A DNA stretch of 51,630 nt from Pseudolysobacter sp964466115. Its GTDB lineage: Bacteria > Pseudomonadota > Gammaproteobacteria > Xanthomonadales > Rhodanobacteraceae. Positions 16,193 to 25,116 of this stretch are shown here, piece after piece. The stretch is from positions 1-51,630 of the forward strand of contig CAYXMH010000026.1 in NCBI GenBank assembly GCA_964466115.1. The letters are read 5' to 3'. The notes beneath the pieces are model-generated. The model saw only the letters and a list, made by a program, of their open reading frames with translations, searched no databases and was not told the DNA's origin. Each line of letters opens with the position of its first letter. The first letter of the stretch is position 1. The translations under genes were made by a program, and so were the position numbers.

Positions 16193-17965
16193 ATGATTTT
16201 GCGAGAAGGTTTCCGTGGTTTGGTGTTGTTGTCGGGGTTAGCGATCGCGGCTTTAACGCATGCCTACACGATCCACGTTACTACCGCGCAAGATGAGGAC
16301 TTGCCCTCGGGCGGCAGCGGGTGCTCGCTGCGCGAGGCATTGCAAATGCGTTCTAATAACGACGGGGTTGCTTACCGGGGCTGCAGTGTCGCAGCGGAGC
16401 TTCCCGCTTTTGCCGCCGGCGATCCGGTTACGATTGTGTTCGATGGAGACTACACCATTGCCGTAAACGGCAGCAGCAGCGGCGATCCTTCGCACCACGG
16501 CAGCTTGAACATTCCCGGAGCGCCGCTCGGCGCGTTAAGCATCGATGGCAGCGGCCGCAGCGTAACGATCAACTGTCCCGCCGGTATTAATGGCAGCAAG
16601 ATTTTTGTCGAAGCGGCGACCGCCTCATTCGTCCTATCAAACCTTACCATGGGTGGAGCGGGTGGCTGTACGGCCAGCGGCGCCGGCATTGCGATCGATA
16701 ACAGCTCTGGTGGAAACTTAAGCATCAGCAACGTGATGTTTATCAATATTCACAGCGACAGCGGTGGGCAAGGCGGTGCCATCTCCCACAGCAGCGGTGT
16801 TTTATCGATAGCGGGCGCGAATTTCACCAACAACGGCACTGACAACGGTTCCGGTTCTGGCAACGGCGGTGCGCTTTACATTGGCAATATCACGACGGCA
16901 AGCCTGACGAATACGACATTTACGGGGAATACGGCGGCGAATAGCGGCGGGGCGATTTATTATTCGAACAATGGCATATCGCCGTATGCCTTGACGCTGA
17001 GCAATGTCACGTTCACCGGTAATATCGCCAACGGCGGCGCTACGCCGGACGAGGGAGGCGGCGCCATTTGGGCCGAAACCGAAAGTCCCGCCACGGATTT
17101 AAATGCGGTATTTCTGATTAGCAATGGCACGTTCGTTAGCAATACGGCCCCGAATGGCAACGGCGGAGCGATTTTTCTGGCCTTCGATTCACGCTTGGCC
17201 TATGCCAACGCTTCAGCGCCGAACGCCGGAGGCGTTTACGGCTCGAACTTCGTTAACAATAGTACTAACGGTTCCCCGCCCAACGGCGCCGGCGGGGCAA
17301 TTTATTCGCGCGGCATTATGACCGTGGTGCAGTCAAGCTTTCTCGGCAACTCGAGTACGTTTGCCGGCGGAGGCGTTGCCACTAATGATGATTATGGAAC
17401 TCCTACCGTTATCGCTAATTCCACATTTTATGGAAACAATGCCGATCTTGGCGGCGCTATTGCGAAAATAAATTTGGCGGGTTCGCTGTCGCTCATTAAC
17501 GATACGGTGCTCGGTAATTCGGCCGATTCCGACGGACGTAGCCTCTACAACACCAGCGATGGTACCGGAGGAACGACGGTGACCAATTCGATCATCGGCG
17601 ACTGCTTCGGGGCGGAGCCGATTGATGGCGGCAATAATATTCAATACGAACTCGGTGGCGTGGCGGCCTGCGATTTCGGGATGCCGGTGCATCGTCAAGA
17701 TCCGTTGTTATCCTATCCCCCCGCCATCAACGCGCCCGTCAGCGGGAGCGCCGTAACGCCCTTGGTGCTGACGCTGGCGTTCGGTGAAATGTCGCCGGCA
17801 TCCGGCGGCGGCAACCCAGCCGTGTGCAGTGCCGGTCCGATCAATAACACCGATGCCACCGGATCGGTCGGCGTGCGCCCCACTGGCCGCCCCAATTGCG
17901 ATATCGGAGCGTATGAATCGGGCAGCGTAACCCCAGTCGAATTGCAAATGTTTCGCGTTGAGTAA
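16193..17965 (+). CDS. Secreted right-handed beta-helix protein with POMP-like repeats
   Basis: 590 aa with an N-terminal signal peptide (ending near A-L-T-H-A-Y). A C-S-L-R-E-A-L motif is near residue 44, which is typical of secreted proteins with polymorphic-outer-membrane-type repeats. From about residue 180 there are many G-G-A-I-Y and N-x-T-F-x-G-N repeats, the signature of a parallel beta helix. The end contains C-D-I-G-A-Y-E-S-G and then V-E-L-Q-M-F-R-V-E. The family is usually exported and surface-linked or released; an enzymatic role cannot be read from the sequence. It stands alone between yhdP and tldD, two genes normally adjacent, so it is probably a lineage-specific insertion. 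Confidence 0.8.
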   Translation: MILREGFRGLVLLSGLAIAALTHAYTIHVTTAQDEDLPSGGSGCSLREALQMRSNNDGVAYRGCSVAAELPAFAAGDPVTIVFDGDYTIAVNGSSSGDPSHHGSLNIPGAPLGALSIDGSGRSVTINCPAGINGSKIFVEAATASFVLSNLTMGGAGGCTASGAGIAIDNSSGGNLSISNVMFINIHSDSGGQGGAISHSSGVLSIAGANFTNNGTDNGSGSGNGGALYIGNITTASLTNTTFTGNTAANSGGAIYYSNNGISPYALTLSNVTFTGNIANGGATPDEGGGAIWAETESPATDLNAVFLISNGTFVSNTAPNGNGGAIFLAFDSRLAYANASAPNAGGVYGSNFVNNSTNGSPPNGAGGAIYSRGIMTVVQSSFLGNSSTFAGGGVATNDDYGTPTVIANSTFYGNNADLGGAIAKINLAGSLSLINDTVLGNSADSDGRSLYNTSDGTGGTTVTNSIIGDCFGAEPIDGGNNIQYELGGVAACDFGMPVHRQDPLLSYPPAINAPVSGSAVTPLVLTLAFGEMSPASGGGNPAVCSAGPINNTDATGSVGVRPTGRPNCDIGAYESGSVTPVELQMFRVE

Positions 17966-18218
17966 TTGCCCTGACTGCATTTTGAGCGGTATTCGGGAAC
18001 TTAAGCCGAATCAGTTGCTTCCACAGCCCTTGTAACATAGCATCCAGCCCGCATGTAGGTTCTCGATAAGCCGTAAAAGGTGAATTCCTACGTAGGCCGA
18101 TATTTTCACGCTTCCGGTTTTATGTAGAAGGAATCGGGATATCCCTTCATTTAAGGGGCAAGGGCAATAGCAAGCTTCTGATTTGACCACTGATTTTAAG
18201 GCAGGCCCGACTTTTTCC

Positions 18219-19658
18219 ATGACTCTTATCACTCAAGCCGAACAGCGATTGTTGCAACCCGGTGGACTGGCCAGCGGCGATCTGGATCGCGTTTTTTCGC
18301 AGCTGTTGGGACCCTCGATTGATGCCGCGGATTTGTATTTTCAGCATTCGCGCTCGGAGCACTGGGTGCTTGAGGACGGCATCGTCAAGGAAGGCAATCA
18401 TTCGATCGAGCAAGGCGTCGGGGTACGGGCGATGTCGGGCGAGAAAACCGGTTTCGCCTACTCCGACGAAATAATGATGCCGCAATTGATTGCCGCGGCG
18501 CATTCAGCGCGCGCGATCGCACAGGCCGGTGTCAATGGGGGCGGAAAAATTTTGGCCGTGCAATCTGGGCGTGCGTTATATCCTGCGATCGACCCGGTGG
18601 AAAGTTTGGCCAATGAGGCCAAGATTGCCCTGTTGCGCGAGGTTGATGCGTATTGCCGGGCGCAGGATACGCGCGTTACGCAAGTAGTGGTCAGTCTGGC
18701 GGCGGGGCTTGATACCGTTCTTATTGCCGCGAGCGACGGTACCTTGGCCGCGGATGTGCGTCCCTTGGTGCGCATGAATGTGCAAGTCATTGCGGAAAGC
18801 AACGGTCGTCGCGAACAAGGTAGCGCCGGTGGCGGCGGGCGTTACGGATATCCGGAATTGCTGGCCAATGGCAGGGCTTTGCAATTCGCCCGCGAGGCGG
18901 TGCGCCAGGCGTTGGTGAATCTGGAAGCGGTGGCGGCACCGGCGGGCTCAATGACCGTGGTGCTTGGGCCGGGCTGGCCCGGAGTGCTGTTGCATGAAGC
19001 CATCGGGCACGGTTTAGAAGGCGATTTTAATCGCAAGGGTACATCCGCATTCTCCGGGCGAATCGGTGAGCGCGTTGGGTCTCCATTAGTCACGGTTGTG
19101 GATGATGGTACGTTGTCCGCAAGACGCGGCTCTTTGTCCATCGATGACGAAGGTGTGGTTACCGAATGCACCACCTTGATTGAAAACGGTGTGCTCAAAG
19201 GCTATATGCAGGATAAGCTCAATGCGCGTTTGATGGGTACGCGCTCGACCGGTAACGGTCGCCGGGAATCGTTCGCCCATTTGCCGATGCCGCGCATGAC
19301 CAATACTTATATGCTGGCGGGGCAATCCGATCCGGCGGAGATCATCGCTTCGGTCAAAAATGGGTTGTATGCGGTGAATTTTGGTGGCGGCCAGGTTGAT
19401 ATCACCAACGGCAAGTTCGTGTTTTCCGCCAGCGAAGCGTATTTGATTGAAAACGGAAAAGTAACGCGCCCGGTAAAAGGCGCGACTTTGATTGGGTCCG
19501 GGCCGGAAGTTTTAACGCGCGTCAGCATGGTCGGTAACGATTTAAAGCTGGATGAAGGCGTTGGCGTGTGCGGGAAGGAGGGCCAAAGCGTGCCGGTTGG
19601 CGTGGGTCAACCAACACTGAGAGTTGACGCGATGACGGTGGGTGGGACAGCCGGTTGA
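18219..19658 (+). CDS. tldD: Metalloprotease TldD
   Basis: Zinc protease subunit that works as a TldD-TldE(PmbA) heterodimer on unfolded peptides, including microcin B17 precursor and the CcdA antitoxin in E. coli. The zinc motif H-E-A-I-G-H begins at residue 259, followed by G-L-E-G-D-F-N-R. Length is 479 aa against 481 in E. coli, with strong similarity throughout (V-L-E-D-G-I-V-K-E-G, G-G-G-G-R-Y-G-Y). I chose the ATG at 18219, where family similarity starts, over a TTG at 18183. Its partner pmbA lies 0.6 kb downstream. Confidence 0.96.
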   Translation: MTLITQAEQRLLQPGGLASGDLDRVFSQLLGPSIDAADLYFQHSRSEHWVLEDGIVKEGNHSIEQGVGVRAMSGEKTGFAYSDEIMMPQLIAAAHSARAIAQAGVNGGGKILAVQSGRALYPAIDPVESLANEAKIALLREVDAYCRAQDTRVTQVVVSLAAGLDTVLIAASDGTLAADVRPLVRMNVQVIAESNGRREQGSAGGGGRYGYPELLANGRALQFAREAVRQALVNLEAVAAPAGSMTVVLGPGWPGVLLHEAIGHGLEGDFNRKGTSAFSGRIGERVGSPLVTVVDDGTLSARRGSLSIDDEGVVTECTTLIENGVLKGYMQDKLNARLMGTRSTGNGRRESFAHLPMPRMTNTYMLAGQSDPAEIIASVKNGLYAVNFGGGQVDITNGKFVFSASEAYLIENGKVTRPVKGATLIGSGPEVLTRVSMVGNDLKLDEGVGVCGKEGQSVPVGVGQPTLRVDAMTVGGTAG

Positions 19659-19673
19659 TGTCCGTGCGCCGAG

Positions 19674-20189
19674 TTAGTTTTCCTCAAAAAGCTCGCGCAG
19701 TGCTCGAAACAAGATGCGTGCGGAAGCCGGCGGGCGATTGGTGTGTTGTTCTTCAAGAGCATGCCGGGCGAGTTGCCGCAGGCGTTGGCGATCGGCTTGC
19801 GGGAATTTCGTCAACAACTCGGCCAGCGCGGTATCGCCTTCGTGTATCAGCCGCTCGCGCCAAACTTCCAGATGATGCAGCGCGGCGGTTTCACGGTGTT
19901 TGGTATCGCGATCGTGCGCTAAGGTAGCGCGAATGGGATCAAGCTCCTCTTCGCGGCGGCGTAATTGTTTTGCGAGAAATTGAGTTTGGCGTTTGCGTGC
20001 GATCGGTTGGTGGGTGGCTTTGGCTTTGCTGATTTCCTCGCGCAACTCCTCGGACAGCGGCACGTGTTCGAGTTCGGACTCGCTTAAGGCAACCAGTGCC
20101 TCTGCCAGTTTGAAAACCGCCAGCGCTTCGCGCCGCAGTTGACTGCGGCTGGGTTCATCGGTTTCAGTTTGGTCATCGTTATCGCGCAT
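19674..20189 (-). CDS. yjgA: DarP (YjgA) family 50S assembly factor
   Basis: DUF615 protein; DarP in E. coli associates with late 50S ribosomal precursors. 171 aa from the ATG at 20189. The sequence is highly charged and helical, with S-R-S-Q-L-R-R-E-A at the start, A-R-K-R-Q-T-Q-F-L-A-K-Q-L-R in the middle and R-P-P-A-S-A-R-I-L-F-R-A-L-R-E-L-F at the end, all family hallmarks. A longer start at 20267 would overlap pmbA and lacks family similarity. It runs opposite to tldD and pmbA and is divergent from pmbA with only 39 bp between start codons, so the promoters must overlap the coding sequences. Confidence 0.9.
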   Translation of the reverse strand: MRDNDDQTETDEPSRSQLRREALAVFKLAEALVALSESELEHVPLSEELREEISKAKATHQPIARKRQTQFLAKQLRRREEELDPIRATLAHDRDTKHRETAALHHLEVWRERLIHEGDTALAELLTKFPQADRQRLRQLARHALEEQHTNRPPASARILFRALRELFEEN

Positions 20190-20228
20190 GGTGCAAGTTA
20201 CCGGATTAGCAATAAAGGATACGACGGG

Positions 20229-21578
20229 ATGGAAATAACAGCAAAGGCCGATGATTACACCGTGCAAGCCGACCGGTTGGCCAGTTTATCGGAAGAAGTG
20301 ATTCGGCGCTGTCGGGATGCGGGCGCCTCGCAGGTTGAGGTGGGTGCCAGTATTGACGTCGGTTTGAACGTCAGCGTGCGTTTGGGTGAGGTTGAAACCA
20401 TTGAGCATACGCGCGATCGCGCTTTTGGTCTTACGGTTTATTTTGGGCAACGTAAGGGCTCCGCCAGCACCGCCGATCTCAATGCTGACTCGATCACGGC
20501 AACGATTGAACAGGCGTGCGCCATCGCGCGCCATACCGAGGCCGATCCTTACGCGGGACTGGCTCCAGCGGAATTGATGGCCCGTTCATTTCCGGATTTG
20601 GATGTGTGGCATCCGTGGGAGTTAAGCGCCGAGCAAGGCATTGCCCTAGGCTTGGAGATTGAAGACGCCGGACGCGCGCACCCCAAAATCAGCAATTCGG
20701 AGGGGGCTGCGGTGCAGATGGGTGAAACGCTGGCGGTGTACGCGAATTCGCATGGCTTTGTTGGCCGTGAGCGTGGTACGCGGCATATGTTGTCGTGTTC
20801 GTTGATCGCGGAGGACGAGCAAGGCATGCAGCGCGAGTCTTGGTACGAATCGGTGCGTGCCGCGGAAGACTTCCCGGCGCTTAAGCAGGTGGGCGAGAAA
20901 GCCGCGCAGCGCACGATTGCGCGCCTTAACGCGCGGCAATTGTCGACGCGCCGCTGCCCGGTTTTATTCGCGCCGGAAGTTGCGCGCGGTTTGGTCGGGC
21001 ATTTGCTTTCGGCGGTCAGCGGCGGCGCGCTTTATCGCAAGGCCAGTTTTTTGGTCGATCATCTTGGAAAAAAAATACTTCCTGATTTTGTGGAAATAGT
21101 TGAACGACCGCACTTGCCGCGTGGCCAAGGCTCAGCGGCGTTCGACGCCGAAGGGGTGGCGACTATCGACAGCGATTTAATCCGTGACGGTGTGCTAAAG
21201 CGCTATATTCTATCGAGTTACTCGGCGCGCAAACTCGGTTTAACGACCACCGCCAATGCGGGGGGCGTGCACAATATCGTGGTCTCGCCAGGGTCGGATG
21301 ACTTCACTGCGCTGTTAAAGCGCATGGGGACGGGGTTGTTGGTCACCGATGTCATGGGGCAAGGTGTGTCGATTGTGACCGGTGATTATTCGCGTGGCGC
21401 GGCCGGCTTTTGGGTGGAAGATGGCGTAATCGCCTATCCCGTTGAAGAGATTACGATTGCCGGAAACCTGCCGGAGATGTTTGCGGGTGTTGTGGCGATC
21501 GGTAACGATGTGGATCGGCGCTCGCACATCCTTACCGGCTCCATTTTGCTCGAGCAGATGACGGTGGGCGGGAGTTAA
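20229..21578 (+). CDS. pmbA: PmbA (TldE), partner of TldD protease
   Basis: Non-catalytic-site partner of TldD in the TldD/E protease complex, needed for microcin maturation and CcdA turnover in E. coli. 449 aa from the ATG at 20229, with an AAAGGA site upstream, against 450 aa in E. coli. Family features include R-L-G-E-V-E-T-I-E-H near residue 55, A-Y-A-N-S-H-G-F in the middle, and S-S-Y-S-A-R-K-L-G and T-G-D-Y-S-R-G-A-A-G-F-W-V-E toward the end. An ATG at 20139 overlaps yjgA and is unlikely. Confidence 0.95.
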   Translation: MEITAKADDYTVQADRLASLSEEVIRRCRDAGASQVEVGASIDVGLNVSVRLGEVETIEHTRDRAFGLTVYFGQRKGSASTADLNADSITATIEQACAIARHTEADPYAGLAPAELMARSFPDLDVWHPWELSAEQGIALGLEIEDAGRAHPKISNSEGAAVQMGETLAVYANSHGFVGRERGTRHMLSCSLIAEDEQGMQRESWYESVRAAEDFPALKQVGEKAAQRTIARLNARQLSTRRCPVLFAPEVARGLVGHLLSAVSGGALYRKASFLVDHLGKKILPDFVEIVERPHLPRGQGSAAFDAEGVATIDSDLIRDGVLKRYILSSYSARKLGLTTTANAGGVHNIVVSPGSDDFTALLKRMGTGLLVTDVMGQGVSIVTGDYSRGAAGFWVEDGVIAYPVEEITIAGNLPEMFAGVVAIGNDVDRRSHILTGSILLEQMTVGGS

Positions 21579-21685
21579 TCGGTATTCAATTAACGGCATA
21601 AACCCCGGAAATCAATGGATAAATACCCCTTAATCCGGTGAAACGATTCACTTTTTCGCTTAACCCGTGCTATCTTGCACGATCT

Positions 21686-21710
21686 CGGGGCCAACAAACG
21701 GTTGGCCCCG
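21686..21710. other. 10-bp perfect hairpin upstream of the DUF4870 gene
   Basis: CGGGGCCAAC (21686-21695) pairs with GTTGGCCCCG (21701-21710), with a 5-nt loop. No T-run follows. It lies about 40 bp before the next ATG, so it could stop pmbA transcripts or form part of the 5' leader of the DUF4870 mRNA. Confidence 0.45.
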
Positions 21711-21749
21711 ATGTATTGCGCTGTCAACAATTATCCGGAGAACGAATCC

Positions 21750-22136
21750 ATGAGCGTACCTTCAAACAGCATGCCCACTCCGCCGCCGAGCGGCAGCCCC
21801 AGCGCGGAAGAGCGTCAATGGGGCATGTTTGCGCACTTATCCGCCCTACTCGGGTTCATCATTCCATTCGGCTCGATCATTTTTCCATTGATTATCTGGC
21901 AGATTAAGAAAAATGAAATGCCGTTTGTCGATGACCAAGGCAAGGAAGCATTGAATTTCCAAATTACCGCGTTCATTGCCGTGGTGATCTGCTTTGTGCT
22001 GATGTTCGTGCTGATTGGTTTGTTGCTGCTGCCCTTGGTGGGCTTGGCGATATTGATCTTTACGATCATGGCCGGCATCAAGGCCAATAACGGGGAAGCG
22101 TACCGCTATCCGTTCGCATTGCGCTTAATCAAGTAA
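21750..22136 (+). CDS. DUF4870-type small membrane protein
   Basis: 128 aa from the ATG at 21750, which has a CCGGAG site a few bases upstream. The N-terminus is a Pro/Ser-rich soluble stretch. The membrane part follows: A-H-L-S-A-L-L-G-F-I-I-P-F-G-S-I-I-F-P-L-I-I-W near residue 35, a soluble D-Q-G-K-E-A-L-N-F-Q motif, then two further helices and a final Y-P-F-A-L-R-L-I-K. The F-x-x-x-x-G-K-E-A-L-N-F-Q motif is the hallmark of DUF4870/TIC20-like proteins. Their function is not known to me. The longer in-frame start at 21675 runs through the hairpin and is less likely. Confidence 0.85.
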   Translation: MSVPSNSMPTPPPSGSPSAEERQWGMFAHLSALLGFIIPFGSIIFPLIIWQIKKNEMPFVDDQGKEALNFQITAFIAVVICFVLMFVLIGLLLLPLVGLAILIFTIMAGIKANNGEAYRYPFALRLIK

Positions 22137-22150
22137 TTCTTGCATCCGAT

Positions 22151-22177
22151 CCGGCACCGCTTAACGAGCGGTGCCGG
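22151..22177. terminator. Bidirectional hairpin terminator candidate
   Basis: CCGGCACCGCT (22151-22161) pairs perfectly with AGCGGTGCCGG (22167-22177), with a 5-nt loop. It sits between the convergent DUF4870 gene and ispA, only a few bases from each stop. T-rich sequence is modest on both sides. Confidence 0.6.
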
Positions 22178-22182
22178 TATCA

Positions 22183-23082
22183 TCAACTTTCGCGTTCAGC
22201 GACAAAGTGCGCCAACTCATTCAACGGCAGCGCGATCGTTGCGATCGGCGCTAACGCATCCAACGCTTGTGCGGTTAAATCCTTAAGGCGCTGGTACGAG
22301 GCCTGCACTCCCAGGATGGCTGGATACGTGGGTTTGTCCCGCGCTTGATCGGCGCCTTGTTGTTTGCCAAGCACGGCGGTTTCACCTTCCACGTCGAGAA
22401 TGTCGTCGCGGATTTGAAATGCCAAACCGATGCAGTGCCCATAGTGTTCCAGCGCGTTAAGAATGGCTTGATCCCGGCAGCCCGCGGCAAGCGCGCCCAG
22501 TTTTACGCAAGCGCGGATCAGTGCGCCGGTTTTATAAACGTGCATCCGCTCAAGCTCATCCAAACTTAAGTGTTGCCCAACCGCCGCAAGATCCAACGCT
22601 TGTCCACCCGCCATTCCGTGCGAACCGCACGCCGCTGCCAGTGTGCGTAACATATTGATGTGCAGGGCGGGATCGAGTGCCGAATCGTTGGCCAAAACTT
22701 CAAACGCCAACGCCTGCAACGCGTCGCCGGCGAGAATGGCGGTTGCCTCGTCAAATGCAATATGGCAAGTCGGGCGGCCGCGGCGCAGGTCATCATTATC
22801 CATCGCCGGCAGATCGTCGTGTACCAACGAATACGCATGGATGAGCTCCACGCTGGCGGCTGCGGCGTCTAATTGATTGAGTTGCGCACCCAAGCTTTGG
22901 CCTGTCACATAAACCAACAACGGACGCAGGCGCTTGCCGCCAGCAAGCACCGCATAATGCATGGCGCGATGCAAGGCGCTGGGGGCTTGTTCGCTGGGCG
23001 GCAAGGTTTGCGCTAGAACCAAGTCGGCACGAGCGCTCAGTGCGCGCAATGCCGGGCTTAAGCTTCGTACTGGGTTATTCAT
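22183..23082 (-). CDS. ispA: Farnesyl diphosphate synthase (short-chain polyprenyl synthase)
   Basis: Condenses dimethylallyl and isopentenyl diphosphates to farnesyl diphosphate. The sequence shows G-G-K-R-L-R-P near residue 49, the first aspartate-rich motif D-D-L-P-A-M-D-N-D-D-L-R-R-G near residue 93, and the second, F-Q-I-R-D-D-I-L-D, near residue 222. Length is 299 aa, matching E. coli IspA. It is the last gene of the minus-strand block after xseB. The dxs gene often found next to this pair is not seen here. Confidence 0.95.
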   Translation of the reverse strand: MNNPVRSLSPALRALSARADLVLAQTLPPSEQAPSALHRAMHYAVLAGGKRLRPLLVYVTGQSLGAQLNQLDAAAASVELIHAYSLVHDDLPAMDNDDLRRGRPTCHIAFDEATAILAGDALQALAFEVLANDSALDPALHINMLRTLAAACGSHGMAGGQALDLAAVGQHLSLDELERMHVYKTGALIRACVKLGALAAGCRDQAILNALEHYGHCIGLAFQIRDDILDVEGETAVLGKQQGADQARDKPTYPAILGVQASYQRLKDLTAQALDALAPIATIALPLNELAHFVAERES

Positions 23083-23184
23083 CGTAAATTATGCGCTGCG
23101 ACGTGGCGCTTCGTTTTGCAGGTATCCCATGATACACGCCCACTCATCCGCGGACATCGCGAAGATTACCTAGTGCGGTTAGGT

Positions 23185-23439
23185 TTAAGGTGCGTCCGGC
23201 TCAAAGTCGACGGCGGAGTCGGGATCGGTTGGATCGAGCAGCAGCTTCACTTTAAGCTCGGCCTGCTCCAGCGCCGTTTGGCAGTTGCGATACAAATGAA
23301 TGCCACGCTCGAACGACTTGAGTGAGTCATCAAGGCTGAGATCGCCGTGCTCCATGCGCTCGACCAACTTTTCGAGCTCGTCCAACGATTGTTCGAACTC
23401 AGCAACGGGATGGGTAGTTTGGGTTTTTGCTTTTGCCAT
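23185..23439 (-). CDS. xseB: Exodeoxyribonuclease VII small subunit
   Basis: Small subunit of exonuclease VII, which degrades single-stranded DNA together with XseA. 84 aa from the ATG at 23439. The family core F-E-Q-S-L-D-E-L-E-K-L-V-E-R-M-E-H-G-D-L begins near residue 15, followed by L-D-D-S-L-K-S-F-E-R-G and C-Q-T-A-L-E-Q-A-E. A longer start at 23475 adds 12 residues without similarity. It is adjacent to ispA, the common arrangement. Confidence 0.93.
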   Translation of the reverse strand: MAKAKTQTTHPVAEFEQSLDELEKLVERMEHGDLSLDDSLKSFERGIHLYRNCQTALEQAELKVKLLLDPTDPDSAVDFEPDAP

Positions 23440-23524
23440 GGAGCGCAAACTAACGCAGCCGCGTTTCGCGGTCAATTGAAACGCATTTTAGGCCGCCTCT
23501 GAATGGATAGACCAGTGCGTAGTG

Positions 23525-24880
23525 CTACAGCAGTGAGCTGCTGCGCGTCCACTGCAGACGCAGTGCTTGGTGGGCCAGCCAGTTAGCGCCCTCTTCGCTG
23601 AGCCAATGATCGCCGATGGCGAGTAAGGTGCCCGTTTCGTCGGGTGACGAAAAAACAAGGGGGATTCGTCCGCGTTCCCACGGCGCGATACCGGCCTCCT
23701 GAAATACTGTGCGCAAGTCTTTGCTATAGGTGGCACCTTTTAACTTCAAACGCTCGCCGCCATGGCGAAAGCGAACCCAGAAAGTGCAGCTGGGTAAGGA
23801 GACTTCGTTACCATCGAACGGTGTTTGATCTGCAGTGGACGCAAGGCGAAGCACTCCGCAATCAGCGGGCAAGGTAAGTGGCTCACCGTTCCAGCGGTGT
23901 TGCCAATCATACGGTATAGGTTGCAACGGCCGCATCGCATACAGTCGATCGCGATATCGACGCAGTTCAACGCCGGGCCAGCGCACGCAGGGTTCGCGAT
24001 CGCCTGCCGCTTGCACTTGGCGCATTAGCTCTTGCACATGCAAATGCGTGGGTGCGGGTAGACCAAGTTCGCGCAACCACAGACGCAGTGCCGGATCGCG
24101 CAGCGCTGCAGGTAAATTCAACCAATCGCGCCAATGCAAAGCCGCGGGATTTTCGTCTCGAATATGGACCAGCGCGCGCTGTGCTTCGCCGGCGATAAAA
24201 TCCGCTGCAGCCTGGTTCCAGGTCAGGCTATGGGTGATGGCGGTGTCCATTTGCGGCCAGCGCTGGTGCAGGCGCGGGATGATGTCATGGCGCAGGTAGT
24301 TGCGGTCGAAATCGCGATTCAAGTTGCTGGGGTCTTCGATCCATGTAAGGTTATTCGCTTGTGCATACGCTTGCAAAACGGCGCGTGGCGCGGCAAGCAA
24401 CGGGCGCCATAAATACCCTTGTTCAAAATCTCGTAAAGTACGCATTGCGCCAAGCCCTTCAGGACCCGCGCCACGCACCAGTTTAAGCAGCACGGTTTCG
24501 ATTTGATCGTCGCGGTGTTGCGCTAAGGTCAGCAACTCGCCCGGAATCAAATTGGCCGCAAATGCGGCATAGCGCGCGCGGCGCGCGGCGGATTCCAAAC
24601 CTTCGCCGCCGGCGCGTGGCACTTGCACGCTTATCACGCTGATAGGAACTTGAAGTGCAGCGGCGAAGGCATTGCAATGCTCGGCCCAGCGCGGGCTTTG
24701 CGGGTGCAATGCATGATTGACATGAATCGCACGCAGATTGCGCGCGCTAGCAATGTTGGCTAATGCATGCAGTAAAACAGTGGAATCCAATCCGCCGCTG
24801 TAAGCGACTAGTAATGCACCTTCGGGCGCTGCCTTAAGCTCTAAATGTAGGGTTTCAATTAAGCGAGTGAACGAGGTCAT
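23525..24880 (-). CDS. tilS: tRNA(Ile)-lysidine synthase
   Basis: Converts C34 of the CAU anticodon of a minor tRNA-Ile to lysidine, so that it reads AUA. The N-type ATP pyrophosphatase motif S-G-G-L-D-S-T begins at residue 28, and H-x-N-H (I-H-V-N-H-A-L) and A-Q-H-R-D-D-Q-x-E-T follow. The C-terminal substrate-binding domain has R-F-R-H-G-G-E-R-L and L-K-x-x-x-Q-E-A-G-I-style motifs. Length is 451 aa from the ATG at 24880; a GTG eight codons upstream is possible. It lies between accA and xseB on the same strand. Confidence 0.94.
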   Translation of the reverse strand: MTSFTRLIETLHLELKAAPEGALLVAYSGGLDSTVLLHALANIASARNLRAIHVNHALHPQSPRWAEHCNAFAAALQVPISVISVQVPRAGGEGLESAARRARYAAFAANLIPGELLTLAQHRDDQIETVLLKLVRGAGPEGLGAMRTLRDFEQGYLWRPLLAAPRAVLQAYAQANNLTWIEDPSNLNRDFDRNYLRHDIIPRLHQRWPQMDTAITHSLTWNQAAADFIAGEAQRALVHIRDENPAALHWRDWLNLPAALRDPALRLWLRELGLPAPTHLHVQELMRQVQAAGDREPCVRWPGVELRRYRDRLYAMRPLQPIPYDWQHRWNGEPLTLPADCGVLRLASTADQTPFDGNEVSLPSCTFWVRFRHGGERLKLKGATYSKDLRTVFQEAGIAPWERGRIPLVFSSPDETGTLLAIGDHWLSEEGANWLAHQALRLQWTRSSSLL

Positions 24881-24904
24881 CGGTGCTAACTTTCCGATGC
24901 GCAC

Positions 24905-25041
24905 CCCTTCCCCCTTGATGGGGGAAGGTTGGGATGGGGGTGGGGTCGCAGCGTTGCCATCATGTGCTTTGTGAGCGGGGATATTGCAATCACCCCCACC
25001 AGCGCGCTTAAGCGCGCTGACTCCCCCCTCAAGGGTGAGTG
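24905..25041. repeat. Dispersed C-rich palindromic repeats, copy 2 and relative
   Basis: 24991-25041 repeats the block order of 1176-1226: CACCCCCACC, a GCGCGCTTAAGCGCGC palindrome, GACTCCCCCCTC and AAGGGTGAGTG. A related element with CCTTCCCCC and GGGGGAAGG arms and a GGGATGGGGGTGGGG tail occupies 24905-24944. Together they fill most of the gap between accA and tilS. Confidence 0.6.
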
Positions 25042-25116
25042 GAGTAAAGGGTGATGACTTTTCATGGTTACGCGTTATGTTTGTTGGGGCTTAAAGCTTG
25101 CGTTGTCGCAACGCCA

